Assembly: GCA_016222815.1 (NCBI GenBank)
Contig: JACRQE010000005.1
Span: forward strand, 1-64,000
Length of the DNA stretch: 64,000 nt
Direction: 5' to 3'
DNA from: Candidatus Uhrbacteria bacterium
GTDB taxonomy: Bacteria > Patescibacteriota > Patescibacteriia > 2-12-FULL-60-25
This document shows positions 57,001 to 63,789 of the stretch, piece by piece (within the stretch, counting starts at the first letter, position 1; each line of letters starts with the position of its first letter). A model generated the notes under the pieces. It saw only the letters and a program-made list of their open reading frames with translations. It searched no databases and was not told the origin of the DNA. The translations under genes were made by a program, and so were the position numbers.

Positions 57001-57030
57001 ACAAAAAACGCCCCTTGAGGGGGTTTTTGT
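57001..57030. terminator. Bidirectional terminator
   Basis: CCCC-TTGA-GGGG core flanked by A6 and T5 tracts. It ends the RodZ-like gene rightward and the candidate small RNA leftward. Confidence 0.85.
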
Positions 57031-57174
57031 TTTTCCGACGCCGGAGCTGCAAAGCGCTGCCACGTGAGGGATGGCAGAACCCGTGGGAGGAGAGAGTTTC
57101 TCTCAAAGAACGAGAGATCCACGGAAACAGCCATCATGAAACGTGCATCGCTTCGCAGTTCCCGGATCGGGAAC
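57001..57174 (-). ncRNA. Candidate rod-shaped small RNA, about 175 nt
   Basis: A minus-strand promoter (57182-57210) and the terminator at 57001-57030 bracket a 175-nt transcript. It starts with a hairpin GTTCCCG / CGGGAAC (57158-57174), followed by one long irregular rod: CTGCGAAGCG pairs with CGCTTTGCAG (57149-57158 with 57047-57056), then ACGTGCA / TGCCACGT, GATGG / CCATC (57070-57074 with 57131-57135), CCGTGG / CCACGG (57081-57086 with 57119-57124), and a top hairpin with GAGAG / CTCTC. Size and rod-with-internal-loops shape resemble 6S RNA; no sequence match is claimed. Confidence 0.5.
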
Positions 57175-57181
57175 AGGCAAT

Positions 57182-57210
57182 AGCGTATGGGCGCCACGCG
57201 CCGGTGTCAA
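57182..57210 (-). promoter_or_regulatory. Promoter of the candidate small RNA
   Basis: On the minus strand: TTGACA, 17-bp spacer, TACGCT. Predicted start near 57174. Confidence 0.6.
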
Positions 57211-57309
57211 TATGTGGATTCAGACGTTCGGCTCCGTTGCTCCAACAGGTGGAGTGGCGGAGGAAACGCCCGACCGAATGCGTTGCATCCAGTCGGGGAA
57301 AAAGAAGGT

Positions 57310-57864
57310 TCAGCGGGCGAGCGGATCAGGCACGTGGCGCAAGCCGCCGGCGATGAGCTCGTTGACCGTGACGCGATTGTCGAAGTCGAGGAGTTCGAAT
57401 CCGCGGCAGAAGGTGGCGTAGGGGCTGGTCCGCATCTCGATGGTTCCGGAAGAACCTGGTTGTCCTCGACCCCGGAAGAGCTTCTCCCATCCGCGTTCCA
57501 GGTACGGCTTCAGGTAGCGCTCGTCGTCCGCCTCGTCCACCGGCGCTGGGATTACCGTGTAGAGCAGGCAGCGCATGCCGTCGGTCTGGTCCACGCCTTC
57601 GCGCGTGAGGACGAATGCCAGCGAATGGTCCAGCTCAACGCGGTGCGTGAGCGGCGAAACAGGTCGTTTGGGCCGGAACACGGCTCGGGGCATCGGAGCC
57701 AACATACCGGATTCCGGTAAGGGCAAGGTAGGCGAGGCCTGGGGCGGCTCGACGGGGCGCTTCTGGATGAAGCGGTCCCGGGCATCCACGACGACGTTAC
57801 CGCCGCGGTGAAGCTTTTCGAGTCTAGGCCGACTGGTTGCCTTGCGCAGAGCTCCGGTTTGCAT
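57310..57864 (-). CDS. Hypothetical protein, 184 aa
   Basis: Not recognised. AGAGGT 7 nt before the ATG at 57864 supports this start (57936 is a longer in-frame option). The N-terminus is basic (MQTGALRKATSRPRLEKLHRGG), with a Pro-rich linker and a folded C-terminal half (VELDHSLAFVLTREGVDQTDG, LLYTVIPAPVDEADDERYLKPYLERGWEKLF). No membrane segment. It lies downstream of the 499-aa gene, separated by two hairpins. Confidence 0.55.
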   Translation of the reverse strand: MQTGALRKATSRPRLEKLHRGGNVVVDARDRFIQKRPVEPPQASPTLPLPESGMLAPMPRAVFRPKRPVSPLTHRVELDHSLAFVLTREGVDQTDGMRCLLYTVIPAPVDEADDERYLKPYLERGWEKLFRGRGQPGSSGTIEMRTSPYATFCRGFELLDFDNRVTVNELIAGGLRHVPDPLAR

Positions 57865-57910
57865 GGTGACTACCTCTGGAATGTGCGGCTGTGGATCGCT
57901 CCGAACAAAA

Positions 57911-57973
57911 GATCCCTTAATATCTTCATACACCATTCAGGCGTTCTTGGCAAGATGCAGACATTAAGGGATC
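57911..57973. repeat. 19-bp inverted repeat
   Basis: GATCCCTTAATATCTTCAT (57911-57929) pairs with its near-complement at 57955-57973 (17 of 19). It lies between two leftward unknown genes and next to a second hairpin, so it may be an RNA processing or attenuation structure. Confidence 0.6.
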
Positions 57974-58002
57974 CCGCGAAGCCTAGAGATTGGCTTCGCG
58001 GG
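57973..58002 (-). terminator. Hairpin after the 499-aa gene
   Basis: A perfect 11-bp stem CCCGCGAAGCC / GGCTTCGCGGG with an 8-nt loop; no T-run follows on the minus strand, so termination may be partial. Confidence 0.6.
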
Positions 58003-58031
58003 GTAGCAGACGGATTAGGTTGTGAGGAACC

Positions 58032-59531
58032 CTACGCTTGGGGTGCGGCTTCGGGAGCCGGAGGCGTGGGGGCGGGGGGAGCAGGGTCAGCCGGAGTGGC
58101 TTCGGCCGGGGCTGCTTCAGGGGCAGCTTCGACCTTGGCCTTCTTGGCCCGGGGCGCGCGCTTTTTGGCCGGCTTGGATTCCGCGGGGGCGGTTTCCTCG
58201 GCCGGCTTGGCAGCTGCTTCGGGCTTGGGCTCGACCTTGGGTACTTCGGGAGCAACTGCCTCGGTCGCTGCGGGCTTGGCTTCGCTCGGCGCTGCGGCGT
58301 TCATGGCAGCGAGGGCGGCCATGAAGTCGGCGTCGTCGGGCTCAGCTGCGGTAGCGGTCTCGGCGGCTGCGACCTCGGGCTTGGTTTCAGGCACCTGCTC
58401 GACAGGCTGTACGGCTTGCTCCTCGACCAGGAGCTTCATGTTCCGGATAATCGAGGTGTTGGTCGGGTGGTCTTCCAGCCAGCCCACGAACTTGCTGACT
58501 CGGACCTCTTTCTCCATCCGACCGGCAAGGGCGTCCAGGCTTTTGACCAGAGCGTCCAGCTGGGCGTCGTCCAGACCCGGAAGCAACTCCGGAAGCCCTT
58601 CGACGTACTCGTTCATGAGCGTGGCGATCGGGTTGTCGGAACCGGGCAGTTCGGGCAAGAGCATGTCCATCCACGTCGTGATGGCGTGAAGTGGCTCCTG
58701 CAGACGCATGATGAACAAGAAGCCCCTTCCGTTCTGCCCGACGCGACCGCGAGGCCGCTTGTTCGGGTGGAACTTCTTGGCGCGCGGTTCGGGCGTGCGT
58801 CCGAAGATCAAGTGGGTGACGTAGACTCCGCCTCCACCCTGAAGGGTCATGTTGGCTGTTCCGGTAAACCGGATGAAGCGGCGAGCGAAGATCTCGTTTC
58901 CCTTGTCGTCGAACTTGTCGTCGAAATACCCGACATGTCCGGGCGCCCGATCGCAGGGTGAGTTCTTGGTCAGCGCGCGACGGACCCAGTCCAGATTGAT
59001 GCGCTGGACGTTGGGCCGCCTGCCCCGGGGGTCCTTGACCACGCCGCTCTCGTCGGGAGTGGTGTCGATGACGTCCATGACGCCCGCATTGATCCACTCC
59101 TCGATCTCGTTGCCGATGCGCTTGAGGCCCGGGTGGGCCAACGCTTCGGTCGGGGTCAGGTGATCCATGTTCCCGTACAGGATCTGCAGGTCAGCCTGGT
59201 ACTCCAGGACCGATTGGCTTTCGAGCCACTCGAGATGTTCGCGTTCTGACGGGGGCATACCGGCGCGGTCCGCTGCCGTAGTTTCGTCGAGCTCACGGGC
59301 GGCTTGCAGCCTCACGAGCTCGTCGGACTTGATCGTGACCGGTTGGCCGTGACGGGTGTAGGCGGGCTGGTTCTTCATGACCAGCAACATGTTGGGCGGC
59401 GGCGGGAGTTTGTGCTCCCCTCCGTCGTCGATTACCTCGATGTTCTTGAAGCTGGTTGTCAGGGCTTCCGGAACACCGTACTCGGCGTGGCGGATCTGGG
59501 CGAGAAGGGCGTCGCGAATCGTCTTGTTCAT
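58032..59531 (-). CDS. Hypothetical protein with Ala/Pro/Lys-rich tail, 499 aa
   Basis: AAGGAG 7 nt before the ATG. Not recognised. The N-terminal 370 residues look like a folded soluble domain: LPPPPNMLLVMKNQPAYTRH, a conserved-looking GRRPNVQRINLDWVRRALT, FARRFIRFTGTANMTLQGGGG, FGRTPEPRAKKFHPNKRPRG. The C-terminus, from about 395, is low-complexity (KPEVAAAETATAAEP ... KPAKKRAPRAKKAKVE ... PAPPAPTPPAPEAAP), typical of nucleic-acid-binding tails. There is no signal peptide. An RNA- or DNA-binding role is a guess from composition. Confidence 0.6.
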   Translation of the reverse strand: MNKTIRDALLAQIRHAEYGVPEALTTSFKNIEVIDDGGEHKLPPPPNMLLVMKNQPAYTRHGQPVTIKSDELVRLQAARELDETTAADRAGMPPSEREHLEWLESQSVLEYQADLQILYGNMDHLTPTEALAHPGLKRIGNEIEEWINAGVMDVIDTTPDESGVVKDPRGRRPNVQRINLDWVRRALTKNSPCDRAPGHVGYFDDKFDDKGNEIFARRFIRFTGTANMTLQGGGGVYVTHLIFGRTPEPRAKKFHPNKRPRGRVGQNGRGFLFIMRLQEPLHAITTWMDMLLPELPGSDNPIATLMNEYVEGLPELLPGLDDAQLDALVKSLDALAGRMEKEVRVSKFVGWLEDHPTNTSIIRNMKLLVEEQAVQPVEQVPETKPEVAAAETATAAEPDDADFMAALAAMNAAAPSEAKPAATEAVAPEVPKVEPKPEAAAKPAEETAPAESKPAKKRAPRAKKAKVEAAPEAAPAEATPADPAPPAPTPPAPEAAPQA

Positions 59532-59922
59532 GCTGATTCTCCTTGTGCGATATCCTCACAGACGGTGTTTGTCCGCCTGCTATTGCTCCATTGGATGTCC
59601 GAATCCGCGGTATGCGGGTGGACGAATGGAGGTCAGTTTAGTTGTCGAAATTGCGAGACCGAAAGCGGGGAGGTCCACGTGATTGGTTAAGGGTTACCTG
59701 ATTGCCAAAAGGCAAATGCGGCCAAACACCATGTCTGACCGGTAGGAACCACTTTAATGTGCGTGGACGACGGACCGTTGAAGGGTTCGCCCCAATCCGC
59801 TGACGAGCTGGCTCATCGGCAGGTTGGGGAGAATCTGAATTTCCGCATCAATATTCGTTGGGTAATGAACGAAGGCTGGTGTGGAAGGCCGGCCCGAAGG
59901 TTGGGCTGGCCTGGTGAGAGGG
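59532..59922. other. Gene-poor stretch
   Basis: No convincing gene. It holds the leader of the 499-aa gene, a short hairpin region (CCGC / GCGG near 59605-59618) and, at 59886-59912, a 10-bp stem AGGCCGGCCC / GGGCTGGCCT that probably ends the leftward 92-aa gene. A minus-strand frame ending LVSGLGRTLQRSVVHAH (59754) overlaps that gene and was not accepted. Confidence 0.5.
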
Positions 59923-60201
59923 TCATGGCCGGTAGCTCCGTCGCATTTTTTCCTCTTCACGCATGGTGCGCTGGAGGCGATTCCAGGAATCGATTTTGGA
60001 CTGGAACTGGCCGAAAACCGGGGATTCGGAAACGAACCTCTTGGCTAGACGACCGAGCATGAAGCTCGATCCGAGCCAAATCAGGATGATCTCGAAGAAA
60101 ACCGGCGGGTCGGCCTTGAAATGGCCTAGAAGGCTGATGCAGACCGCCGACCAGAGGATTCCGACGACTGCAACCAGCGTATAAACCACATGTTTCCGCA
60201 T
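59923..60201 (-). CDS. Small membrane protein, two TM helices, 92 aa
   Basis: From ATG 60201 (AAGGA upstream, somewhat distant). Two TM helices (about 4-26 and 35-55) and a basic cytoplasmic tail (SKIDSWNRLQRTMREEEKMRR). A competing frame (60126-60665) overlaps its start but is less protein-like. Transcription probably begins at the strong promoter at 60535-60563, giving a leader of about 330 nt. Confidence 0.6.
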   Translation of the reverse strand: MRKHVVYTLVAVVGILWSAVCISLLGHFKADPPVFFEIILIWLGSSFMLGRLAKRFVSESPVFGQFQSKIDSWNRLQRTMREEEKMRRSYRP

Positions 60202-60534
60202 TGAATGTACGCTTTCCTTGGGTACTGGCCCTCGAGTCCGGTGAGGTCCGGCATGGCGCGGACCGTATAAATTAGGTCCATTTGGGGCCGGACTGACACC
60301 GGGCTTGAAGGCCGTTTTCCGCAAGGAGCTGGAGGCGACTCACGGGTCTGCAAAAGCTTACCGCGAGTCGAGCATTGGATTCGGGTTTCAGCACCAGGCT
60401 TAGCTCGAATCCAGGAGAGAGGGTGCCGGGTCGCAGGTCCAGAATGATCCGGAGCCGTTACCAGCAAGATTGCCTCCATTTCCTTTGGGAAAACGTGTCT
60501 AAAATCGGGTTTTCCAAGGTTCTTGCAATGAGAG
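60202..60534 (-). other. Long leader of the 92-aa gene
   Basis: 333 bp between the promoter at 60535-60563 and the small membrane protein gene. It contains an open frame with an AAAGGAAATGGAGG start region that runs into the gene, but its composition (Pro/Ser/Arg-rich) is poor. I see no clear structured element. Confidence 0.4.
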
Positions 60535-60563
60535 AACTTAACAGAAAATTGCGAATTTGTCAA
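60535..60563 (-). promoter_or_regulatory. Strong minus-strand promoter
   Basis: TTGACA, 17-bp spacer, TAAGTT on the minus strand, directly after the terminator of the micro-ORF unit. Confidence 0.75.
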
Positions 60564-60593
60564 GCCTCTTAGAATGCTTGTTTTATTGGGTAT

Positions 60594-60617
60594 TAAAAAA
60601 GCCGCTAAGTTGAGCGG
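60594..60617 (-). terminator. Terminator of the leftward micro-ORF unit
   Basis: CCGCT / AGCGG with a 6-nt loop followed on the minus strand by CTTTTTTAA. Confidence 0.85.
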
Positions 60618-60700
60618 TCGCATCTGGCGCACACGGTTGAGCAGGTAATTACACTGTTGATTCACCTCAAGCCCTGAAATTGCAGGGGCTGGGGTGGATG

Positions 60701-60740
60701 GCTGTTGTAGGGGCGATTCATGAATCGCCCCTACAACAGC
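60701..60740. repeat. Short palindromic repeat, copy 4 (extended)
   Basis: A perfect 40-bp palindrome: GCTGTT flanks, core GTAGGGGCGA-TTCATGAA-TCGCCCCTAC. It differs from copies 1 and 2 in the central bases by paired changes that keep the palindrome. It sits 6 bp past the stop of the 57-aa gene. Confidence 0.9.
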
Positions 60741-60746
60741 CGAGGG

Positions 60747-60920
60747 TTACTGCTGCTCGAAGTAGCTGAACGGCTTGGCGAGTAGCTGGAAGTACTCTTC
60801 AGCGGCGCGGACATCGAGGGGCATCATGGGGGGAAACACCGTGATTTCCTCTAGGATCAGCGCTTCCAAGTCGACGACGGGACGCTGGCTGGGGGTGGGT
60901 TTCTTGTCCTTGTTTTTCAC
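60747..60920 (-). CDS. Hypothetical small protein, 57 aa
   Basis: AAGGAG 6 nt before a GTG codon sets the start (60920). Sequence VKNKDKKPTPSQRPVVDLEA then a hydrophobic-aromatic C-terminus (AEEYFQLLAKPFSYFEQQ). Not recognised. It is the last gene of the leftward micro-ORF unit, ending at a palindromic repeat and a terminator. Confidence 0.6.
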   Translation of the reverse strand: MKNKDKKPTPSQRPVVDLEALILEEITVFPPMMPLDVRAAEEYFQLLAKPFSYFEQQ

Positions 60921-61607
60921 GAATTTCTCCTTGGTAAAAGGTGTATGACTATGCGCCCGTACACTGCACGAACGCCAAAGAGGATCCGGGGATCCTCCTG
61001 ACTTTGATTTTGGTTTTTCCTCCATCTGAAGGCGCGACTAAGTCGTGCTCTCGGATCGATGCTGGAGTTTTAGTAGGTCTCCAGCGTTTTTTACTGCACC
61101 CGGCCTTGTCCGGGTTTAGTGATACCCCATGCACTTCCTTTCTGAATCGAGGGGTTGGGCCGGCGGCGTTCGTCGAGTTGCCGCTACGGCCGCGTTGAAG
61201 GTTTTGGGAGATGAGCGCGCCGTTTTCTACTAAGTTCGGTATCAACTTTTTCTATCGGACTCTCCCGCTTGGTTTGTTCCGGCCCCATCCGATCAGGGGC
61301 TACTCACGAAACTCGGAGATTCATCACCTCGTCCTTTCTCTTCGATGTTCGAAAAAATTCAGTCCGTGACAAGCCCATCAGGGTTCATCCTGACGTTCCT
61401 TTCTCCGACCGAAGTCGGGGTTTGATAAGCGGCATTGTTTGCCGCGGCTGACCGGAACGATCTGTGACCCGTCCGCCGTTCGAGGCGGAAGTCTGCGATC
61501 CGTGAATCCGGCCCGAGGCAGTGAACATCAGTGTTCATGACCTCAGGGGGATTGCTGAACTCAAGTTGGGAGTTCAGCAAAGGGTTTGAAAGGGCGGGGG
61601 GAGGGGG
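60921..61607 (-). other. Hairpin-rich region with SD-preceded mini-ORFs
   Basis: 687 bp with no normal gene. On the minus strand several tiny frames follow AAAGGA-type sites: MNPDGLVTD (start near 61388), MNLRVS (near 61326) and MGYH (near 61132). Hairpins lie between them: GCTGAACTC / GAGTTCAGC (61554-61578), GCGGC / GCCGC (61430s), ACCCGG / CCGGGT (61098-61116) and GCTGGAG / CTCCAGC (61061-61085), the last followed by GTTTTTTA on the plus strand. A 34-residue frame MGPEQTKRESPIEKVDTELS also opens at 61288. It may be a long structured RNA. Confidence 0.4.
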
Positions 61608-61844
61608 TCAGCGCATGCGGCTGAGCTTGGTGCCGAAGCCCACGGTCCTCGGTGAGGAGTGGGTGACCGGGTCGGGCGGGCGACGGACCTCACGCGGGTC
61701 CATCAGGACGACGGTCTCACGCAGAGCGATCAAAGGATGGGTGTGGACCGCGCTGTCCGCGGTCATGACCGGCACTTCCGGTCCATCCACTGCTCGGCGG
61801 CGCACGACACCGGCCTGAACCTTCTCGTACAGGTACTTGGGCAT
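61608..61844 (-). CDS. Hypothetical small protein, 78 aa
   Basis: GAGGAG 6 nt before the ATG at 61844 fixes the start. MPKYLYEKVQAGVVRRRAVD followed by a compact beta-like chain (VPVMTADSAVHTHPLIALRETVVLMD) and a basic end. Not recognised. It lies 52 bp after the tRNA-like element in the same transcript direction. Confidence 0.6.
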   Translation of the reverse strand: MPKYLYEKVQAGVVRRRAVDGPEVPVMTADSAVHTHPLIALRETVVLMDPREVRRPPDPVTHSSPRTVGFGTKLSRMR

Positions 61845-61896
61845 CTCGATCTCCTCGTTGGAAGTTGCGTTTGATCCCGTGTTAGGGGATCGCATT

Positions 61897-61998
61897 TGGT
61901 GCCACCGATGGGAATTGAACCCACATCACCCCTGTTCGGGGACTCCGTGCGATGGACTTGCGGCCCATCACCCGTAGCACCTGCCATTAGGCGGTGGC
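61897..61998 (-). tRNA. tRNA-like element, anticodon GCA, irregular
   Basis: 102 nt with encoded ACCA. The acceptor GCCACCG / CGGTGGC and the T-arm GTGGG-TTCAATT-CCCAT are canonical. An anticodon-type hairpin (GATGGG / TCCATC) has the 7-nt loop CCGCAAG, placing GCA (Cys) in the anticodon position, but position 33 is C, not U. A long variable arm has a CCCC / GGGG stem. No proper D-arm can be drawn (only CCT / AGG). Discriminator is A, not the U of normal tRNA-Cys. It may be an odd class II tRNA, a tRNA-derived regulatory element or a degenerate tRNA. Confidence 0.4.
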
Positions 61999-62156
61999 AT
62001 GATCGTCTGGATTTCTCCGGACGGACGCAGAGGGGACGAAGCGACGCCGAAGCGTGCCCAGTCCGATGGAGCTTTACTCTCATGGAGACCCAGTCGAAAC
62101 CGGTTCTCATGATTTCTGCCGCCAACCGCCCCGGAACTCTTACGAGCCCGGAACAA
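61968..62156 (-). CDS. Possible small protein, 62 aa
   Basis: GGAGGAGA 4-5 nt before a TTG opens a frame MFRARKSSGAVGGRNHENRF that is basic and ends inside the 5' part of the tRNA-like element (31-nt overlap). The overlap and the composition leave it doubtful. Not recognised. Confidence 0.25.
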   Translation of the reverse strand: MFRARKSSGAVGGRNHENRFRLGLHESKAPSDWARFGVASSPLRPSGEIQTIMPPPNGRCYG

Positions 62157-62424
62157 GTTCTCTCCTCCACGTCTGTCAGGGGAAATGTCATTGCCAGGGT
62201 CACGAAGGGGATGACAGGAGGCCGAAGCCTTTGCCATCCATGGCCGAGTACTGCCAGCGGTGTCAGTTGCCCCGAGGGGCACCAACGAAGCTGGGTTCCA
62301 TGGCCATCTGCGACGGATACCTCTAGGAGGTCCACCGCAAGATCTCTCTCCTCCGCGACTCTGGAAACGACTGGAATAACCAAATTGGACGTTTGGAACG
62401 TCTCGAGAGTCAGAAAACCGCAGA

Positions 62425-62508
62425 TCACTTGCTTACCTGGCGGTCCCGTCCTCCTCTTCGAGACTCGTCTGGTTGTAAGGTTTTTTTGTTTTGGGCACGA
62501 TCAGCCAT
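62425..62508 (-). CDS. Possible near-leaderless micro-protein, 27 aa
   Basis: MADRAQNKKTLQPDESRRGG and on to VSK, very basic. It starts about 7 nt after the predicted transcription start of a strong promoter, so it would be translated without a Shine-Dalgarno. First frame of the leftward unit 62.5 to 60.6 kb. Confidence 0.35.
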   Translation of the reverse strand: MADRAQNKKTLQPDESRRGGRDRQVSK

Positions 62509-62521
62509 TTCAGAACTAGCC

Positions 62522-62550
62522 ACTATAACACATATCAATCCTTTTGTCAA
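62522..62550 (-). promoter_or_regulatory. Consensus minus-strand promoter
   Basis: TTGACA, 17-bp spacer, TATAGT on the minus strand: the best sigma70-type promoter in the window. It faces the micro-ORF and tRNA-like region, not a normal gene. Confidence 0.85.
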
Positions 62551-62783
62551 GGGGTAGCGGTCAATATTTATATTAAAAAATTAGGCTAAAATTAGGCAAT
62601 AAATATGATAATCTAAAAATGGCTTATTTAACTTGTTTATATGATGCTTTACGGTTTGTGAAGGCTGATAATGACCTAAATAAAGCGAAATTAACGACAT
62701 TGGGGGTATTGCCACGACTGAAAATACGTGTTATGTCTGTAGAGTGCTCTTTTTGCCCATAACCTCCATCAGGAGTTCGATCG

Positions 62784-63203
62784 ATGAGAATCGGTCCACG
62801 TCCGGCTTCTGAAAAACGGCCCAATAATACGGGTCAGACCACAAGACGGTCCAGGCACGACGCCCAGTATGGGCGAACCAAGGAAAAAGCCGCAATGTGC
62901 GCCCTGGGCTTGCGGGAGTTGCCGCCCTGGCTCAAATCCTATCGCCGCGCCAACCTCAAGGAAGACCTGGAAGGCAAGGACCTGGTCATCGAAACCACGG
63001 CCGGACCCATCTTCATCCAAATCAAGAGTTCGGCAGAGGAATGCTTCAGATTCCGGCAAAAGCCCCGGAATTTCATCTATGACGTGGTGTTGATCAAGTC
63101 GGTCGAAGACCTGGAAGCTATCCGGACTGACCTCCTGAACAGAGCTGAGCGTCTGTATAGGATGCTCTGGCGCGAAATGCGGAAAATGAAGAAAAGTGCG
63201 TGA
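62784..63203 (+). CDS. Predicted PD-(D/E)XK-fold protein, 139 aa
   Basis: AGGAG 8 nt before the ATG. N-terminus basic (PASEKRPNNTGQTTRRSRHD); core EDLEGKDLVIETTAGPIFIQ followed by IKSS. The pattern Asp, about 15 residues, then Gln/Glu-x-Lys (IQIKSS) fits a PD-(D/E)XK nuclease or resolvase-like fold, though the usual Glu before x-Lys is Gln here. C-terminal helical segment (RTDLLNRAERLYRMLWREMRKM). Function unknown; nuclease activity is inference. Confidence 0.55.
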   Translation: MRIGPRPASEKRPNNTGQTTRRSRHDAQYGRTKEKAAMCALGLRELPPWLKSYRRANLKEDLEGKDLVIETTAGPIFIQIKSSAEECFRFRQKPRNFIYDVVLIKSVEDLEAIRTDLLNRAERLYRMLWREMRKMKKSA

Positions 63204-63212
63204 AGACGAGAA

Positions 63213-63242
63213 ACCCCGGTACGTCCTGTGCCGGGGTCTTAA
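63213..63242 (+). terminator. Terminator
   Basis: ACCCCGG / CCGGGGT, 7 bp with an 11-nt loop, followed by CTTAATTT. Confidence 0.75.
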
Positions 63243-63294
63243 TTTATCCAAAATAACGTAATTTTTGAAAATGACTTGACAAATCCATTCACTC

Positions 63295-63323
63295 TTGACG
63301 TTGGTTTGATTTAATGGCACAAT
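63295..63323 (+). promoter_or_regulatory. Promoter of the 63.3-kb RNA
   Basis: TTGACG, 17-bp spacer, CACAAT. The -10 is weak. Confidence 0.45.
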
Positions 63324-63329
63324 CCGCGC

Positions 63330-63510
63330 ACGAGACCCGCATGTGGCGGGCACACTGTGCGGCTAGCCAGATGAAGGAAAACCTGCAGAACCTTCACTTG
63401 TCCAGCCGTACCCATCTTAGAGATAGGTTAAGCAACACCCACTCCATACGATGGTTACGCTCCACGCCTAAGCATTAGACTCCTCCGGAAACCGATTCCG
63501 GGGAGTTTTC
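63330..63510 (+). ncRNA. Candidate small RNA upstream of rpoB, about 180 nt
   Basis: No protein is encoded here. The transcript would fold into an outer stem CGCAC / GTGCG enclosing CCCGC / GCGGG, a second stem-loop CGGCT / AGCCG enclosing TGAAGG / CCTTCA (63361-63410), then a looser part. It ends in a terminator, ACTCC-T-CCGGAA / TTCCGG-GGAGT plus TTTTC (63479-63510). It may be an independent small RNA or an rpoB leader with attenuator. Confidence 0.5.
63479..63510 (+). terminator. Terminator of the 63.3-kb RNA
   Basis: 11 bp with one bulged T, 5-nt loop, TTTTC tail. Confidence 0.75.
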
Positions 63511-63559
63511 GTGTCTAGGCATGGAGAGGCACTCCGTACTTTCAGCTGAAATTATTAAA

Positions 63560-63685
63560 GTTAGGACTTTCGCGTTTGGCGAATAGCTTCGTTGGACGTT
63601 GCGGTGCTCGACGCCGTATGTCGAATACGGCTTTCTCCGCTCCTCACGTCCGCCTTGCTCTTCATCCAAACGCGAAAGTCCTAAC
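63560..63685. repeat. 126-bp imperfect palindrome upstream of rpoB
   Basis: Perfect 20-bp ends (GTTAGGACTTTCGCGTTTGG at 63560-63579 and its complement at 63666-63685), further pairing inside (GGACGT / ACGTCC) and a central hairpin GCCGTAT / AATACGGC. It lies 105 bp before the rpoB start. Confidence 0.8.
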
Positions 63686-63789
63686 AACGATGCCCTCCGC
63701 ACCTCGCCGGCGCCTGGTCACACCGCCGGATCTGTCCGTCAGATCCAGGCCCGCGCGGGATCGGAAATCAGCATCTTAGAGACATTTTC

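Noticed and set aside
57060-57310. RNase P-like GGAGGAAACGCCC stretch on the plus strand
   Set aside because: Only a short resemblance; the partner CR V element is missing and the minus strand gives a better promoter-terminator RNA.
60126-60665. 179-aa minus-strand frame
   Set aside because: Pro/Ser/Arg-rich, overlaps the start of a good two-TM gene and spans the promoter.
62054-62326. 90-aa plus-strand frame with Cys pairs (MAEYCQRCQLP region)
   Set aside because: Lies antisense to the leftward unit, weak ribosome site, and only the last 28 residues look protein-like.
61763-62428. 221-aa minus-strand frame
   Set aside because: It is read through the tRNA-like element (GSIPIGGTK-type tRNA-derived peptide) and has no fitting ribosome site.
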